Source: JAJEFO01 sp965208685 | GTDB lineage: Bacteria > Pseudomonadota > Alphaproteobacteria > Rhodobacterales > Rhodobacteraceae | Reading direction: 5' to 3' | NCBI GenBank assembly: GCA_965208685.1 | Contig: CBDBPL010000007.1 | Location: 372,001 to 436,000, forward strand | Length of the DNA stretch: 64,000 nucleotides | In this document: in pieces, positions 63,014 to 64,000 of the stretch | Layout: every line of letters begins with the position of its first letter | Numbering within the stretch: position 1 is the first letter of the stretch | Translations under genes and position numbers: made by a program | The notes under the pieces: model-generated | The model's input: the letters and a program-made list of their open reading frames with translations, nothing else | Told to the model about the DNA's origin: nothing | Databases searched by the model: none

Positions 63014-64000
63014 TGCCGCTGATCCAGTATCTTTCGCGCATCCATTTCGACTTTGGCGCCATTGCAAGCCTTGGAGATGAAATCACGCGGCTTGGCTTGA
63101 AGCGTCCGTTGCTCGTGACCGACGCAGGCGTGGCGGATGCGGGCATTCTGCAGCGTGCCCTTGATGCCGCGAGGCCCTTGGATCCCGTGGTTTATGACGG
63201 CACGACAGAAAACCCGACCGAACGATCGCTCCTCGATTGCATCGAGATCTGGAACGGCAGAGGCTGTGACGGGGTGATCGCGCTCGGAGGCGGGTCGCCC
63301 ATCGACCTGGCAAAGGCGGTCGCCCTGTTGGCGAGCCATGGCGGAAGCCTGGCTGACTACAACGTCAAGCAAGGCGGGTCAGACAGGATCGGGAAGGTTG
63401 CCCGTCAAATTGCGATCCCGACCGCGGCAGGCACCGGGGCGGAGGTGGGCCGTGCATGCGTGATGTCCCTTCTGGACGGCTCGAAATGCGTGGCCGTGAA
63501 CCTGAACATGGTTGCGGACGTCGTGATCTGTGACCCGGAACTGACGCTTTCCCTGCCGTCGCGACTGACCGCTGCCACCGGGATTGATGCGCTGAGCCAC
63601 GGGATTGAGACGTATTGCAGCCCTTTGGAAAACCCTCCCGCTGCCGCAATTGCTCTTGATGCCGTTCGGCGCGCCGCAAGATGGCTGCCCGTTGCCGTCC
63701 AGGAAGGGAGCAACCGGGAAGCGCGATGGGAGATGATGATGGCTGCGCTGATGGGCGGCATGTGCCTGCAAAAGGCGCTCGGGGGCGCCCACGCCATGGC
63801 TACGCCGCTGGGAGAGCTGCATCTCCACCATGGCACGTTGATCGGGATATTGCTGCCTCATGTCCTGCGCTTCAATGCGGGTCACGCCGATCTCGCCTAC
63901 GCCGACCTTCGCGGGGCGGCGAGCCTTCCTGAAGATGCCGACCTGCATGTTTGGCTGACGGAATTCGTATCCGGCTTGGGCCTGCCTACGAGGCTGGCGG
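63013..64000 (+). CDS. Iron-containing alcohol dehydrogenase (3' end cut by window)
   Basis: 329 codons of a group III alcohol dehydrogenase; the gene continues beyond the window. GGGSPIDLAKAVAL is the nucleotide loop, PTAAGTGAE follows, and metal ligands are supplied by GIDALSHGIE and GGAHAMATPLGELHLHHG. The family includes ethanol, 1,3-propanediol and maleylacetate reductases; the flavin monooxygenase context allows a maleylacetate-reductase-like role, but this is not resolvable by eye. Confidence 0.9.
   Translation, partial: MPLIQYLSRIHFDFGAIASLGDEITRLGLKRPLLVTDAGVADAGILQRALDAARPLDPVVYDGTTENPTERSLLDCIEIWNGRGCDGVIALGGGSPIDLAKAVALLASHGGSLADYNVKQGGSDRIGKVARQIAIPTAAGTGAEVGRACVMSLLDGSKCVAVNLNMVADVVICDPELTLSLPSRLTAATGIDALSHGIETYCSPLENPPAAAIALDAVRRAARWLPVAVQEGSNREARWEMMMAALMGGMCLQKALGGAHAMATPLGELHLHHGTLIGILLPHVLRFNAGHADLAYADLRGAASLPEDADLHVWLTEFVSGLGLPTRLA

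Overview
The window is one high-GC stretch of an alphaproteobacterial chromosome, most likely Rhodobacterales-like. The basis is the 16S rRNA sequence, the rrn order 16S-tRNA-Ile-tRNA-Ala-23S-5S, and ordinary alphaproteobacterial genes and neighbourhoods (leuA beside a MORN-repeat gene, nadE, uvrC-pgsA-moaD-moaE, trmD-rplS-rpmE, meaB, bdhA). No replication origin, prophage or CRISPR array was seen.

Layout. 1-2102: end of msrP, msrQ and an MFS transporter. 2103-7725: one complete rRNA operon with a candidate promoter, a boxA-like site and matching processing stems around 16S and 23S. 8234-18468: housekeeping genes (TPR protein, SCP2 protein, alpha/beta hydrolase, leuA with a leucine leader peptide, an 18-repeat MORN protein, NAD synthetase, S49 peptidase, a 55-aa Cys-rich membrane protein, Ca2+/Na+ antiporter, pteridine-reductase-like SDR). 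18556-21655: an intact IS66-type element with 15-bp perfect inverted repeats and a perfect 8-bp target duplication, carrying a DruA-domain (DUF4338) gene overlapped with its transposase. 21862-40586: uvrC, pgsA-moaD-moaE, hrpB, meaB, rpmB, a dimethylglycine-dehydrogenase-like flavoenzyme, DM13 protein, xdhC plus a molybdopterin-binding protein, gpmI, ctpA, trmD, rplS-rpmE and bdhA. 40638-42124: a stand-alone tnpB element. 42240-44517: a DUF502 membrane protein and a TbpB-like surface lipoprotein.

45402-64000 is an accessory catabolic region. Two complete tripartite tricarboxylate transporter (TTT) sets point at each other across a PAPS-type sulfotransferase gene. Next come an MBL hydrolase, a VOC protein, a class IV aminotransferase, an aryl-sulfate sulfotransferase-like protein and a LysR regulator. 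Divergent from LysR lies an operon of TPP-dependent E1 alpha and beta subunits, a small lipoyl-domain-like protein lacking the modifiable lysine, a class A flavin monooxygenase, an aldehyde dehydrogenase and an iron-type alcohol dehydrogenase that runs off the window. Inference: this is a LysR-controlled pathway importing and degrading an organic, possibly aromatic or sulfated, acid; the substrate cannot be named from sequence.

The most notable items are the IS66 element with a Druantia-like passenger, a leucine attenuator upstream of leuA, the tnpB element with recognisable ends, and the E1 operon with its lysine-less lipoyl protein. Coordinates of ribosomal RNA ends are estimates.
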